Assembly: GCA_963542625.1 (NCBI GenBank)
Contig: CAUTXO010000011.1
Span: 1-40,945 of the forward strand
Direction of reading: 5' to 3'
Length of the DNA stretch: 40,945 nucleotides
Source of the DNA: CAUTXO01 sp963542625
GTDB lineage: Bacteria; Campylobacterota; Campylobacteria; Campylobacterales; SZUA-545
In this document: positions 24,640-32,737 of the stretch, piece after piece
Layout of the letters: each line of letters opens with the position of its first letter
How positions within the stretch are numbered: the stretch's first letter is position 1
Notes under the pieces: model-generated
Told to the model about the DNA's origin: nothing
The model's input: the letters and a program-made list of their open reading frames with translations, nothing else
Database searches by the model: none
Translations under genes and position numbers: made by a program

Positions 24640-25871
24640 TAGTTTGCTTTGTGGTCAAGGCTAACAGGCTCGCTTGGAGCGGATCTTATGCCGTGCTCGT
24701 CAATGCCGATTATCTCGTAAGTGTAGGAGCCAGCCGCTTTCAAAACGTCTGTAAATTCTTGCGCCGCGCCGAGTTTTAGCTCGGTTTTATTCTTAGAAAA
24801 AAACCCTTCTTCGTGCGTGCGCCTAAGCAAAAAAGCCTTTACGCGCCTGTCTTTATTCACCCAGCGCAATTTAACCTTAGCCGCGCCTTGGAACGCCGCA
24901 AGCGTAATAGACGGCGCAAGTGGCGGCGGTAGGCTAAAGCCCTTAACCGGCGCGCTTGGCAAGGACTCAAGATCTGTCTCATCAACACTCGTTATGCGGT
25001 AGTAATAAACTTCGCCATCACTGCTAAGCCTTTCTGCTACGCTATTTTGGCGCGTTTGGCTTAGGATCTTTTCATATTTGCCATCTGGTTCTTCGCTCCT
25101 ATAAAGGTTGTAAGTGAGCCTTTCATCTGGCAACTTCTCCCATTTGATGGCGATTTTTTTAGGAAGATCCCTGCTTGCTTGCGGCGCTTGTGGCGTTGGC
25201 GGCAAAACCCTAGTAGCGGCAAAAACAAGTTTCGTCGGGCGCGTAAGGGCGTCATTATACGTTATGCCGTAGATCCTGTAAAAATACGTCGTGCCGTCTT
25301 TTAGCCCCTTATCCAAATACTCAGCATTTAGCCTGCCCTTTAGGCGCGCGGCGTCTTCCCAGGGGCCTTCTTGCCCTTCTTTGCGTTGGATCAAATAGCC
25401 CGTTATTTTATTGTTATCGCTTGGCTTGAAAATTAGCTTAACGCGCTTTGGCAAATTACCGATGGCTTCAATGAGCCCTATTGCCTGCTCCAAATCTTGC
25501 GTTTTGGTAAAAATCGGCTCGCTAAGCGCGGAAATTTTGCTGTCTTTTGTAAAAGTTCTAAAGGCATAAACGTATTCGGTGTTTTGGCTAAGATCCCCGT
25601 CAAAAAAATGCGTTGAATATTTGCTAAGAGTGGCAACGCGCTCTAGACTCTTGGCGTCCTTGCCGCGGTAGATCATCACGCCTTTTATGTTAGGGCTTGC
25701 AAACTCGCTCCACTCAAAAGAAACGGAGTTTGTGTCGCTTAAGAATATAACGTTTCTAACGTTTTCAAGCCCCGCGTCTTGGCTAAACTTTTCTTCTTGC
25801 GGCGCGCTTGGGCTAAGGCAAGAGCTAAAAATTAAAGCGCCTGGCAATATTATCTTTACTAATCTTTTCAT
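24639..25871 (-). CDS. Lipoprotein with four fibronectin type III domains
   Basis: A 410-residue predicted lipoprotein with a signal peptide and lipobox LIFSSC (Cys18). The rest divides into about four FN3-like domains of about 95 residues, at ~35-115, 130-215, 225-315 and 320-405. Each has the repeated pattern of a V/I-rich strand, W-x-x or K-W-E-K-L, and Y-x-Y-R/E-I-x-G/S (for example YFYRIYGITY and YTYEIIGIDEHG). FN3 domains bind proteins or glycans or act as spacers; here the protein is probably outer-membrane or periplasmic. The ATG at 25871 lies 47 bases inside the pseudouridine synthase gene, supported by GAGG seven bases upstream. This place in the order is conserved in Campylobacter as I recall it; the function is not known. 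Confidence 0.87.
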   Translation of the reverse strand: MKRLVKIILPGALIFSSCLSPSAPQEEKFSQDAGLENVRNVIFLSDTNSVSFEWSEFASPNIKGVMIYRGKDAKSLERVATLSKYSTHFFDGDLSQNTEYVYAFRTFTKDSKISALSEPIFTKTQDLEQAIGLIEAIGNLPKRVKLIFKPSDNNKITGYLIQRKEGQEGPWEDAARLKGRLNAEYLDKGLKDGTTYFYRIYGITYNDALTRPTKLVFAATRVLPPTPQAPQASRDLPKKIAIKWEKLPDERLTYNLYRSEEPDGKYEKILSQTRQNSVAERLSSDGEVYYYRITSVDETDLESLPSAPVKGFSLPPPLAPSITLAAFQGAAKVKLRWVNKDRRVKAFLLRRTHEEGFFSKNKTELKLGAAQEFTDVLKAAGSYTYEIIGIDEHGIRSAPSEPVSLDHKAN

Positions 25872-26760
25872 CTATATCCTCAGGAAAAAAATTATACAAA
25901 AAATCCTTAAAGTCAAGCGGTGGCGGCGCGGTTACGCAAAGATCCTTGCCCGTTTGCGGGTGTTTTAGATACATAATGTATGCGTGCAAAAGTATCGTCG
26001 CCGCGCCTGATTTGCCGTATTTGGCGTCGCCCAGAACGTATCTGTTTAAATGCCTAAGATGCACGCGGATCTGGTGCGTCCTGCCGCTAAAAAGCTTGCA
26101 AGCGATGAGCTCTTTTGTCCCGTCTTTAGAAAGAGCTAGCTTGGCAAAGGCGGTTTTTGCGTCCTTGCCGTCTTTTGCCACCGTCATTTTGTGCGGATTT
26201 TTAACGCTTCTAGCAATCGGCTCATCGACAATCACATCGTCTTTTAAGGGCTCGTTAATCACCGCTAGATAATACCGCCCCATCGTCTTTTGCTTTAGCT
26301 GCTCGGCTAAAACGGTGTGCGCGTCGTTTGTTTTGGCGATTAAAAGCGCGCCGGTTGTATCTTTGTCTAGCCTATGCACAATGCCAGGCCTGTCTTTTAC
26401 AAGGCTAGAAAGAGGAATGCCGGTGGTTTTTAGGTAATCCACGAGCGTGAAGTTTTTGTAGCTAGGCGCTGGATGGACGACAAGATCAGAGGGCTTATTG
26501 ATGATAAAAAACGCGTCATCGTCGTATAAAACGTCTAAATTCACCTTTGGGATCTCGCCCGCGCCGTCTATGTATTGTATTTCAAATTCCACGTGGCTAC
26601 CAAAGCAAACCTCAAACGACGGCTTTTGCACGACGCTTCCATCGACTTTTACGTTGCCTTCTTTGATTGCGCTACTTGCCACGCTTCTTGTAGTGTTGAA
26701 ATTTCTACTCAAAAAGAAGTCAAGTCTTTGCGGGGTTTTTTGTATATTGCATAAAATCAT
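25825..26760 (-). CDS. RluD/RluC-type 23S rRNA pseudouridine synthase
   Basis: A 311-residue RluA-family pseudouridine synthase, which isomerises uridines in 23S rRNA. An N-terminal S4-like RNA-binding domain (QRLDFFLSRNF...SSAIKEGNVKVDGSVV, residues ~11-44) precedes the catalytic domain with HRLDKDTTGALL, where Asp132 is the expected catalytic residue. ACKLFSGRTHQIRVHL follows. I chose ATG 26760: the longer reading to 26859 runs into the divergent aroK gene. No clear ribosome site is visible. The last 47 bases overlap the next gene in another frame. Whether it is the RluD or RluC orthologue cannot be decided here. Confidence 0.9.
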   Translation of the reverse strand: MILCNIQKTPQRLDFFLSRNFNTTRSVASSAIKEGNVKVDGSVVQKPSFEVCFGSHVEFEIQYIDGAGEIPKVNLDVLYDDDAFFIINKPSDLVVHPAPSYKNFTLVDYLKTTGIPLSSLVKDRPGIVHRLDKDTTGALLIAKTNDAHTVLAEQLKQKTMGRYYLAVINEPLKDDVIVDEPIARSVKNPHKMTVAKDGKDAKTAFAKLALSKDGTKELIACKLFSGRTHQIRVHLRHLNRYVLGDAKYGKSGAATILLHAYIMYLKHPQTGKDLCVTAPPPLDFKDFLYNFFPEDIDEKISKDNIARRFNF

Positions 26761-26800
26761 CAGGCGCGATTTTACGATATTTTTTGTTAATATGGCGCCT

Positions 26801-27325
26801 ATGATTATTCGCACAAATAAGAAAAACATTGTATTAATAGGCTTTATGGGCGTTGGCAAGGGGCTTATCGGGCGGGCGCTAGCTCAAGATCTAGGTATGT
26901 TTTTGATAGATAGCGACGACCTTATCCAAACGCAAGAAAACAAAAAAGTGCGTCAGATCTTTGAAAAAAAGGGCGAGAAATACTTCAGAGAGCAAGAGCA
27001 AAGGCTAGCGGCTTGGTTTGGCGCAAACGTGAAAAACACCATTCTAGCCACCGGCGGCGGCTTTTGCGTGTATGTAAAAGACATTCAAAAACTAGGCACC
27101 GTCATCTGGCTAAACACGCCGTTTGACGCCATCTTTAAGCGCATTACCACTAGCGCAAACGCCAAAAAAAAGCTGCAAAAACGCCCGCTTTTTAAGTCCT
27201 ACGATGAAGCCAAAAAGCTTTATGAAGTGCGCGAGATCATCTACAAAAACTCCGCGCATATTCAGATCCAAACGCAAGACAAGTCGCCCGAGCAAATAGT
27301 AAGCGAGATAAAATCAAGGCTATGA
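26801..27325 (+). CDS. aroK: Shikimate kinase with an unusual Walker A
   Basis: AroK phosphorylates shikimate at O3 in aromatic amino acid synthesis. The 174-residue protein has the family pattern: IGFMGVGKGLIGRAL, DSDDLIQ, KYFREQEQ, ILATGGGF and KRPLFKSYDEAKKLYEVREIIYKNSA. The P-loop reads GFMGVGKG, with glycine where the family normally has Ser or Thr after the Lys. That residue usually binds Mg-ATP, so activity may be altered or the role taken by another residue. The start is ATG 26801 or ATG 26792; neither has a good ribosome site. It is divergent from the pseudouridine synthase gene, with about 30-40 bases between, and overlaps the next gene as ATGA. Confidence 0.9.
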   Translation: MIIRTNKKNIVLIGFMGVGKGLIGRALAQDLGMFLIDSDDLIQTQENKKVRQIFEKKGEKYFREQEQRLAAWFGANVKNTILATGGGFCVYVKDIQKLGTVIWLNTPFDAIFKRITTSANAKKKLQKRPLFKSYDEAKKLYEVREIIYKNSAHIQIQTQDKSPEQIVSEIKSRL

Positions 27326-28083
27326 CGCCGGCAATTTCAATCAGAAATCTTACAAAATCCTTTGGCGCGCACAGGGTGCTGCTGGGCGTAGATCTTGACA
27401 TCTATCGCGGCAAAACAACGAGCATACTAGGGCTTAGCGGCACGGGAAAATCCACAATCATACGCCACATCATCGGGCTTTTAACCGCCGATAGCGGCAC
27501 CATAAACGTTTGCGGAGATCTCGTCGATACTTCCAACGAGCCTTTAATGCAACGCATTAGGCGCAAGATTGGCTTTTTATTCCAAAGCGGCGCGCTCTTT
27601 GACTATATGAGCGTGTATCAAAACATAGAATTCCCGCTGCTTGAGCTCACAACCGACACCCCCGCGCAAAGACAAAAAAAGATCTGCCGCTGCCTAGATC
27701 TTGTAGGGCTAAACTCAAAAGAAGTCAAAGATCTAATGCCGCACGAGCTCTCAGGCGGTATGAAAAAACGCGTAGGGCTTGCAAGAACAATCGTGCTAGA
27801 TCCCGAGATAATACTTTACGACGAGCCCACAAGCGGGCTTGACCCAATCACAAGCGACAAAATTTCGCGCCTGATTTTAAGCCTACAAGAAAAAATGGCC
27901 GTAACATCAGTTTTAATCAGCCACGATATGCAAGAAGTTTTTAAGTGTAGCGACTTCATCGCAATGCTTTATGAGGGCAAAATAATAGAATTTAAAAGCG
28001 CTGCGGATTTTAAAAACACGCGTAACCCCGTTTGCGCGCAATTCATCACCGGTAATTCATCCGGCGAGATTGTGTTTGACTAA
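27322..28083 (+). CDS. ABC ATPase of the MlaF (lipid-asymmetry) type
   Basis: A 253-residue ATPase with Walker A GLSGTGKST (37-45), signature LSGGM (143-147) and Walker B IILYDEPTSGLDP (163-175). The LSGGMKKRV form and the FQSGALFDYMSVYQN segment match MlaF/YrbF ATPases, which drive phospholipid transport between the membranes with MlaE and MlaD. Its start overlaps the aroK stop (ATGA). No MlaE-like permease or MlaD-like substrate protein is next to it here; the following gene is a lipoprotein, so its partners must be elsewhere. A different ABC exporter ATPase is less likely given the signature. Confidence 0.85.
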   Translation: MTPAISIRNLTKSFGAHRVLLGVDLDIYRGKTTSILGLSGTGKSTIIRHIIGLLTADSGTINVCGDLVDTSNEPLMQRIRRKIGFLFQSGALFDYMSVYQNIEFPLLELTTDTPAQRQKKICRCLDLVGLNSKEVKDLMPHELSGGMKKRVGLARTIVLDPEIILYDEPTSGLDPITSDKISRLILSLQEKMAVTSVLISHDMQEVFKCSDFIAMLYEGKIIEFKSAADFKNTRNPVCAQFITGNSSGEIVFD

Positions 28084-28260
28084 GCCAAGATCCTAGCCCA
28101 AGCAAAACGCACCAAGCCCTTCAAACACAACAAAAGATGCGTTTAAATGCCAAAGATCCAGCCGGCAAAGGTGCTTTTGCTCTCTAGCTAGCTTTAAAAC
28201 ACAAAGCGCGTTTAAGTTTGCAATGAATAGAATTTGCAAAATTTTTCAAAGGAAAATAAA

Positions 28261-29370
28261 ATGAACTTATTAAAAAAAGGCAGCCTTACCGCTCTAGGAC
28301 TATCTTTGTTGGTATTTGGTGTTGCTTCTTGCGGGGGGGGGGAAGGACAAAACGAAAAAGATCAAGCAAATATGAAAATTAGCGTTTTTGCTTCTGGCAC
28401 AATGCAACAAAACAATGAACAAAGAGCGGTATATTGGAAAGATGGAGAAAAGCACGATCTATCACAAAGTGATTCAGAAGCTCGCTCAATCACAGTTAAA
28501 GATGGCAAAGCCTACGTTGCTGGCGTTGTTAAAGATGACAAAGGGGTAAATGCAACACCACACGCTACGTATTGGCTTGATGGCACAGAAACAAGACTAA
28601 GCACGGAAAGATCTGAAGCACTTTCAATAGGTCTATTAGATAATGATGTATATGTAGCTGGGACAATCACAACTAAAAACGGAACAGAATCAACATCGAC
28701 AACAACCAAAAAACCCGTATATTGGCATAATCAAGACCTATTTACTTTAAATAATGATGGTGGTGCAACATCTGTCGATTTTAGCGGTAAAGATGTGTAT
28801 GTTGGTGGCTACTCAACCATTTATATAAATGATCGTCAAACCGCACTAACAGTAGCATCATACTGGATGAACGACTTTCAAAACGAACACAACATAAGCA
28901 AAAAAGACGATAAAAAAGCAAAAGTTAATTCGCTAAAAGTAAAAGATGGAACCGTCTATGCCTGCGGCGACAAAAGCAACGATGACGGAAGCTCAGCTAT
29001 GTATTGGAAAGGCACAGAAGAAACTGTTTTAAGCAGTGATAATGCGGAAGCACATTCTATTTTCTTAGATGGAAATGATGTTTATGTAGCAGGCTCTACA
29101 CAAGAAACAAAAGATACTTGGGAACGAATAGATGTAGCAACATATTGGAAAAATGGAAAAGAACATAACCTAAGCAAAAACGCACTAGCAAGGTCAGTTT
29201 TTGTATTTAACGGAGATGTTTATATTGGTGGTGCTACATACGAAATAAAAGAAGTTAATGGTATGCAAGACGTTAAAATTATCCCAACCTATTGGAAAAA
29301 CGGTGAAAAGCACACATTCAAAGAAATAAACGCTTCCGTAACGTCTATTTTTGTAACAAAAAATAAATAA
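28261..29370 (+). CDS. Phase-variable candidate: seven-repeat propeller lipoprotein
   Basis: A 369-residue predicted lipoprotein with signal peptide and lipobox VASC, followed by a G10 tract that encodes three glycines. The body has seven repeats, each with VYVAG and a YW pair (AVYWKD, ATYWLD, PVYWHN, ASYWMN, AMYWKG, ATYWKN, PTYWKN), and ends with TSIFVTKNK. This matches the lipoprotein at 3721-4731, so a seven-bladed propeller is predicted for both. The start is ATG 28261, with AAAGGA upstream; the in-frame ATG at 28234 lies before it. The G tract is in the reading-on length here; gain or loss of one G would shift the frame right after the lipid anchor. The gene is A/T-richer and has fewer RGATCY sites than its neighbours. 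No binding partner can be named. Confidence 0.85.
   Translation: MNLLKKGSLTALGLSLLVFGVASCGGGEGQNEKDQANMKISVFASGTMQQNNEQRAVYWKDGEKHDLSQSDSEARSITVKDGKAYVAGVVKDDKGVNATPHATYWLDGTETRLSTERSEALSIGLLDNDVYVAGTITTKNGTESTSTTTKKPVYWHNQDLFTLNNDGGATSVDFSGKDVYVGGYSTIYINDRQTALTVASYWMNDFQNEHNISKKDDKKAKVNSLKVKDGTVYACGDKSNDDGSSAMYWKGTEETVLSSDNAEAHSIFLDGNDVYVAGSTQETKDTWERIDVATYWKNGKEHNLSKNALARSVFVFNGDVYIGGATYEIKEVNGMQDVKIIPTYWKNGEKHTFKEINASVTSIFVTKNK
28333..28342 (+). repeat. Poly-G tract (10 G) in the lipoprotein gene
   Basis: Ten consecutive G bases follow the TGC of the lipobox cysteine. Tracts of eight or more G are known contingency sites in Campylobacter, where slipped-strand changes switch genes on and off. 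The paralogue at 3721-4731 and the lipoprotein at 4877-6241 have only five G in a row at the same place. Confidence 0.9.
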
Positions 29371-29393
29371 CGCTAACCATCAAAACAACAAAC

Positions 29394-29421
29394 GCCCTAG
29401 ATCTAGCAGCTAGTCTAGGGC
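29394..29421 (+). terminator. Inverted repeat after the second propeller lipoprotein gene
   Basis: GCCCTAGA at 29394-29401 pairs with TCTAGGGC at 29414-29421. The 12 bases between contain a further CTAG/CTAG pair, so the hairpin can extend. It is 24 bases after the stop. No T-run follows, so termination is possible but not certain. Confidence 0.45.
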
Positions 29422-29525
29422 ATACTCTCAAGCAATCCAATCGCACAGCCACCAAGCGCCAAAGATCCTAGCCAGCTGGCAAAAGCAGGGCTGTCACACA
29501 CAAATTAAGTTTAAAGGCATTGTTC

Positions 29526-29531
29526 TATAAT
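29526..29531 (+). promoter_or_regulatory. -10 box for pdxJ-pdxA-queH
   Basis: TATAAT in the context TGTTCTATAATTACG, 29 bases upstream of the pdxJ ATG. A ribosome site AAAAAGGG follows. The three downstream genes overlap one another and have no other visible promoter. Confidence 0.65.
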
Positions 29532-29559
29532 TACGCCTTAATCATAAAAAGGGCATAAA

Positions 29560-30342
29560 ATGAAACTCGGAGTAAATATAGACCACATAGCGGTTTTGCG
29601 CGAGGCAAGGCTGGCGAATTCACCGCAACTTTTATACGCCGTTAATATTTGCGAGCTTTCCGGCGCAAACCAAATCACAATCCACTTGCGTGAAGACAGG
29701 CGCCACATTCAAAACGGCGATGTTGAAGAGATCTTGGCGCATTCAAAGTTGCCAGTCAATTTAGAATGCAGTTTAAATAAGGAGATCATCGACTTTGTGT
29801 GCAAGTGCAAGCCTTTTAGAGCAACAATCGTGCCCGAAAACAGGCGCGAGATCACAACAGAAGGCGGGCTTGATCTTGTAGCCTTGCGCCAAGATCTAAG
29901 CGCGGCGATTGAGCGCTTGCAACAAAACGACATAGAAGTTTCGCTGTTTATTGAGCCAAAAAACGAGATGATAAACGTGGCATCTGAGCTCAAGGCAAAC
30001 GGCATTGAGCTTCACACTGGGCGCTACGCAAGCATTTACAGTATGCTTTATTCAAACCTTGCGCGCACAAACCATTGCATTAAAGAGCTTGATTTGCCAA
30101 AGAAAGAGCTATCCGCCTTACTGCAAGCTGAGATCCAAAAACTCCAAGACGCCGCAAGCCACGCCAAGATCTTAGGGCTAGCCGTTGCCGCTGGGCACGG
30201 GCTTGACTACCAAAACGTAAGCGAGATTGCAAAAATTAGCTGCATTGGCGAGCTAAACATCGGCCAAAGTATCGTTGCGCGCTCAGTTTTCACAGGGCTT
30301 GCTGACGCCGTGAAAAAAATGGCGCGTCTTGTTAAAGCCTAG
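29560..30342 (+). CDS. pdxJ: Pyridoxine 5'-phosphate synthase
   Basis: PdxJ joins the PdxA product to deoxyxylulose phosphate to form pyridoxine 5'-phosphate in the DXP-dependent B6 pathway. The 260-residue TIM-barrel protein has the family motifs NIDHIAVLREAR (residues 6-17), ITIHLREDRRHI, LPVNLEC, ATIVPE, ELHTGRYA and AAGHGLDY. Length is slightly above the usual 240. The ATG follows AAAAAGGGCATAAA. pdxA overlaps its end by 14 bp, so the two B6 genes sit together. Confidence 0.97.
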   Translation: MKLGVNIDHIAVLREARLANSPQLLYAVNICELSGANQITIHLREDRRHIQNGDVEEILAHSKLPVNLECSLNKEIIDFVCKCKPFRATIVPENRREITTEGGLDLVALRQDLSAAIERLQQNDIEVSLFIEPKNEMINVASELKANGIELHTGRYASIYSMLYSNLARTNHCIKELDLPKKELSALLQAEIQKLQDAASHAKILGLAVAAGHGLDYQNVSEIAKISCIGELNIGQSIVARSVFTGLADAVKKMARLVKA

Positions 30343-31240
30343 AATTGCCGTTAGTGTTGGGGATCTTGGCGGCATAGGCATTGAGCTTGCGCTGCGCTAC
30401 CACAAGGATTTTCTAAGCCTTGCGCGCCCGGTTTATTTAATTTCTAAAGATCTTCTAGCGCAAGCGGCAGATCTCCTTGGCGTGGATCTTCCGCAAATGG
30501 ATACAGAAGGCGAGTTTAAAAGCTTTCAAATCACGCCTGGCAAGGTTAGCGCTAGCGCTGGTGGCGCGTCTTTTGAGAGCTTTCGCCAAGCCTTAGATCT
30601 TGCGGATGTAAAGCAAGCAAGCGGCGTGCTGACGCTACCCGTTTCTAAAGAGGCCTGGCAAAAAGCGGGCGCAAACTATAAAGGCCATACGGACTACCTA
30701 GCCGCGCGATACAAGCAAGAGCCCATTATGATGCTTGGCTGCGAGCAACTTTTTGTGGGGCTTTTTACCGATCACCTGCCGCTAAAAGACGTCCCGGCTA
30801 GCATTCAAAGAAAGCCGCTAGCGCAAAAGCTTTACGACTTTTGCCGCTGCACGGGCGCAAAAGAAGTAGCCTGCCTTGGGCTAAACCCGCACGCAGGAGA
30901 AAACGGGCTATTAGGAAGTGAAGATGCCATCATAAACGCCGCCATAAAAGACGCAAACGCCAAGCTGCGCGGGCAAAAAATCTACGGCGCGCTCCCGCCT
31001 GATAGCGCGTTTAGCCCCGCAATGCGCGCGCGGTTTAAATATTATTTTGCGATGTATCACGACGGCGGGCTTGCCCCACTTAAGGCGCTGTTTTTTGATG
31101 AGAGTATTAACGTAAGCCTAAACCTGCCCGTGCGCCGCGCGAGTGTAGATCACGGCACGGCGTTTGACATTGCCTACAAGGGCAAAGATCCATCGCCGCT
31201 TAGCTACATAAACGCCATAAGGTTTCTTGCGGCTTGTTAG
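30329..31240 (+). CDS. pdxA: 4-hydroxythreonine-4-phosphate dehydrogenase
   Basis: PdxA oxidises 4-phosphohydroxy-L-threonine to the substrate of PdxJ. The 303-residue protein has the shortened epsilon-type N-terminus (AVSVGDLGGIGIELALR) and the metal-binding histidines in YKGHTDYLA (His120), FTDHLPLKDV (His149) and AMYHDGGLAPLK. GLNPHAGENGLLG and SVDHGTAFDIA are also present. No ATG is available near the N-terminus; the start is TTG at 30329, inside the pdxJ end. It overlaps queH by 7 bp. The B6 pair being adjacent supports both calls. Confidence 0.95.
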   Translation: MLKPRIAVSVGDLGGIGIELALRYHKDFLSLARPVYLISKDLLAQAADLLGVDLPQMDTEGEFKSFQITPGKVSASAGGASFESFRQALDLADVKQASGVLTLPVSKEAWQKAGANYKGHTDYLAARYKQEPIMMLGCEQLFVGLFTDHLPLKDVPASIQRKPLAQKLYDFCRCTGAKEVACLGLNPHAGENGLLGSEDAIINAAIKDANAKLRGQKIYGALPPDSAFSPAMRARFKYYFAMYHDGGLAPLKALFFDESINVSLNLPVRRASVDHGTAFDIAYKGKDPSPLSYINAIRFLAAC

Positions 31241-32262
31241 TTCATATTTGTTGTAGTGTTGATAGCTTTTATTACATTAAACGCATTAAGCAAGACTTTC
31301 CGCACGAGAAAATTCTAGGCTATTTTTACGATCCAAACATTCACCCAAAGGCTGAATACAACCTAAGATGTTTAGAAGCTAGGCGCTCTTGCGAGATACT
31401 AGGCGTGGATTTTTTAGAAGGCCCATACGATGACGACGCTTGGTTTGGATCCACCAAAGGCCTTGAGGCCGCGCCTGAAAACTCCTGCCGTTGCGAAGTT
31501 TGCTTTGACGTCCGGCTTTTTGCCAGCGCGCAAGCTGCGGCGCAATTAGGGCACAAAACATTCACAACGACGCTCCTAATGAGCCCAAAAAAGGACTTTA
31601 AAAAGCTAGAAAATTCAGCGGCAAAAGCTAAGGAGCTAAGCGGCGTTGATTTTATCTTTCTTGACTACCGCAAAAACGGCGGCACGCAAGAGCAATTCGC
31701 GCTGGCAAAAGAGATGCAAACCTACAAGCAAAACTACTGCGGCTGCAACTTTGCGCTTAGCAAACAGCGCCAAAAACAAGATAGGCCGCTTGATGAGCTC
31801 TCTTGCAACATTCACAAAAAAACGCTGCCGGCGGACACAAACGAGCGCCTTGAACTTTTTAAGGCGCGCAGGGAGCTAGAAGCGCGCGGGATGGCTTGCA
31901 AGATCTTAAAAGAACGCTTCCTAAATTATCGCTTGCTTTGGGGGCGCGTTAGCACAGGCGGCGTGGTTGTGCGCTCGTATTTTTTGTGGTATTCGCTCCC
32001 CGTGCAAAAAAAATTCAGCGCCCTTCCCACGGACGGCGAAAAGGTGTTTTTCTTTACCCCGCAAGCGCTCGGGCTAGAAAGCCTGCAAGATCTTTGGCGC
32101 GCTAGTATTGATGAAGAAATCGCGTTTCGGCGCCGTCTTGGCTTTGGCGATTTTGACCTAAGCGTCATCGTGATTTTAGAAGAAATTAAAGATGCAAAAT
32201 ACACGGTCGAGCTTAGCGCAAAAACCTATGAAGACTTGCGCCTAAGGCTTGTTAAAACCTAG
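31234..32262 (+). CDS. queH: Epoxyqueuosine reductase QueH
   Basis: QueH reduces epoxyqueuosine to queuosine in tRNA wobble position 34, a non-homologous alternative to QueG. The 342-residue protein has the conserved cysteines of the family: HICCS (Cys6, Cys7), CRCEVC (Cys85, 87, 90) and YCGCNF (Cys169, 171). It also has the phrases YFYDPNIHP and TTTLLMSPKKD. The C-terminal ~170 residues extend beyond the core, as in other members of this group. The start is TTG at 31234, overlapping pdxA by 7 bp; no better start exists because the HICC motif follows at once. Confidence 0.93.
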   Translation: MLVHICCSVDSFYYIKRIKQDFPHEKILGYFYDPNIHPKAEYNLRCLEARRSCEILGVDFLEGPYDDDAWFGSTKGLEAAPENSCRCEVCFDVRLFASAQAAAQLGHKTFTTTLLMSPKKDFKKLENSAAKAKELSGVDFIFLDYRKNGGTQEQFALAKEMQTYKQNYCGCNFALSKQRQKQDRPLDELSCNIHKKTLPADTNERLELFKARRELEARGMACKILKERFLNYRLLWGRVSTGGVVVRSYFLWYSLPVQKKFSALPTDGEKVFFFTPQALGLESLQDLWRASIDEEIAFRRRLGFGDFDLSVIVILEEIKDAKYTVELSAKTYEDLRLRLVKT

Positions 32263-32317
32263 GCGCGCAAAGATCTACCGCCACCGCTAGATCCGGTGCT
32301 GGCGCTAATCCGCCGAT

Positions 32318-32637
32318 AGATCTAGATCCCCACCCGCTGGATCTGGTGCGCCACACCAAGATCTAAATCCGCGCACAAAAGCCAAGATCGCTAGCTGAAA
32401 TTTGCGGCTAGATCTAGGCTATGCAGGCACTTGAGATCTAGCAGATCTAACGCCAAGGTCTAAACACAAAGCAAAGGCAATGAACGCTTAAGATCTATCA
32501 GATCCTAGCCATCAAGCAAACGCAAGCCCGCCAACCGCTGCGCGCAAAAGTTTAAACTGCGGTAAAACTAGCGTAGCGCGGGAAAAGCGGCGGCGCGTAA
32601 GTTGGCAGCAAAAGCGCACGAAGATCTAGATCCGCCA
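32318..32637. repeat. Non-coding direct repeat, copy A
   Basis: Matches copy B at 32738-33053 with an offset of 419-420 bases. The best-preserved part is 32523-32562, identical to 32942-32981, within a ~90-base block with few changes. Several AGATCT sites present here have lost a base or changed in copy B. Confidence 0.9.
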
Positions 32638-32737
32638 TCAGATCCAAATCCGCTCATACCCACAAGATCTACAAACCAGCCCATAGATCCAAGATCTGCA
32701 CCACCACGCATTTGGATCTGCACGCCCACGCGCGCTA

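Noticed and set aside
26498..26800. Long N-terminal extension of aroK
   Set aside because: It lies antisense to the pseudouridine synthase gene; AroK proteins begin shortly before GFMG.
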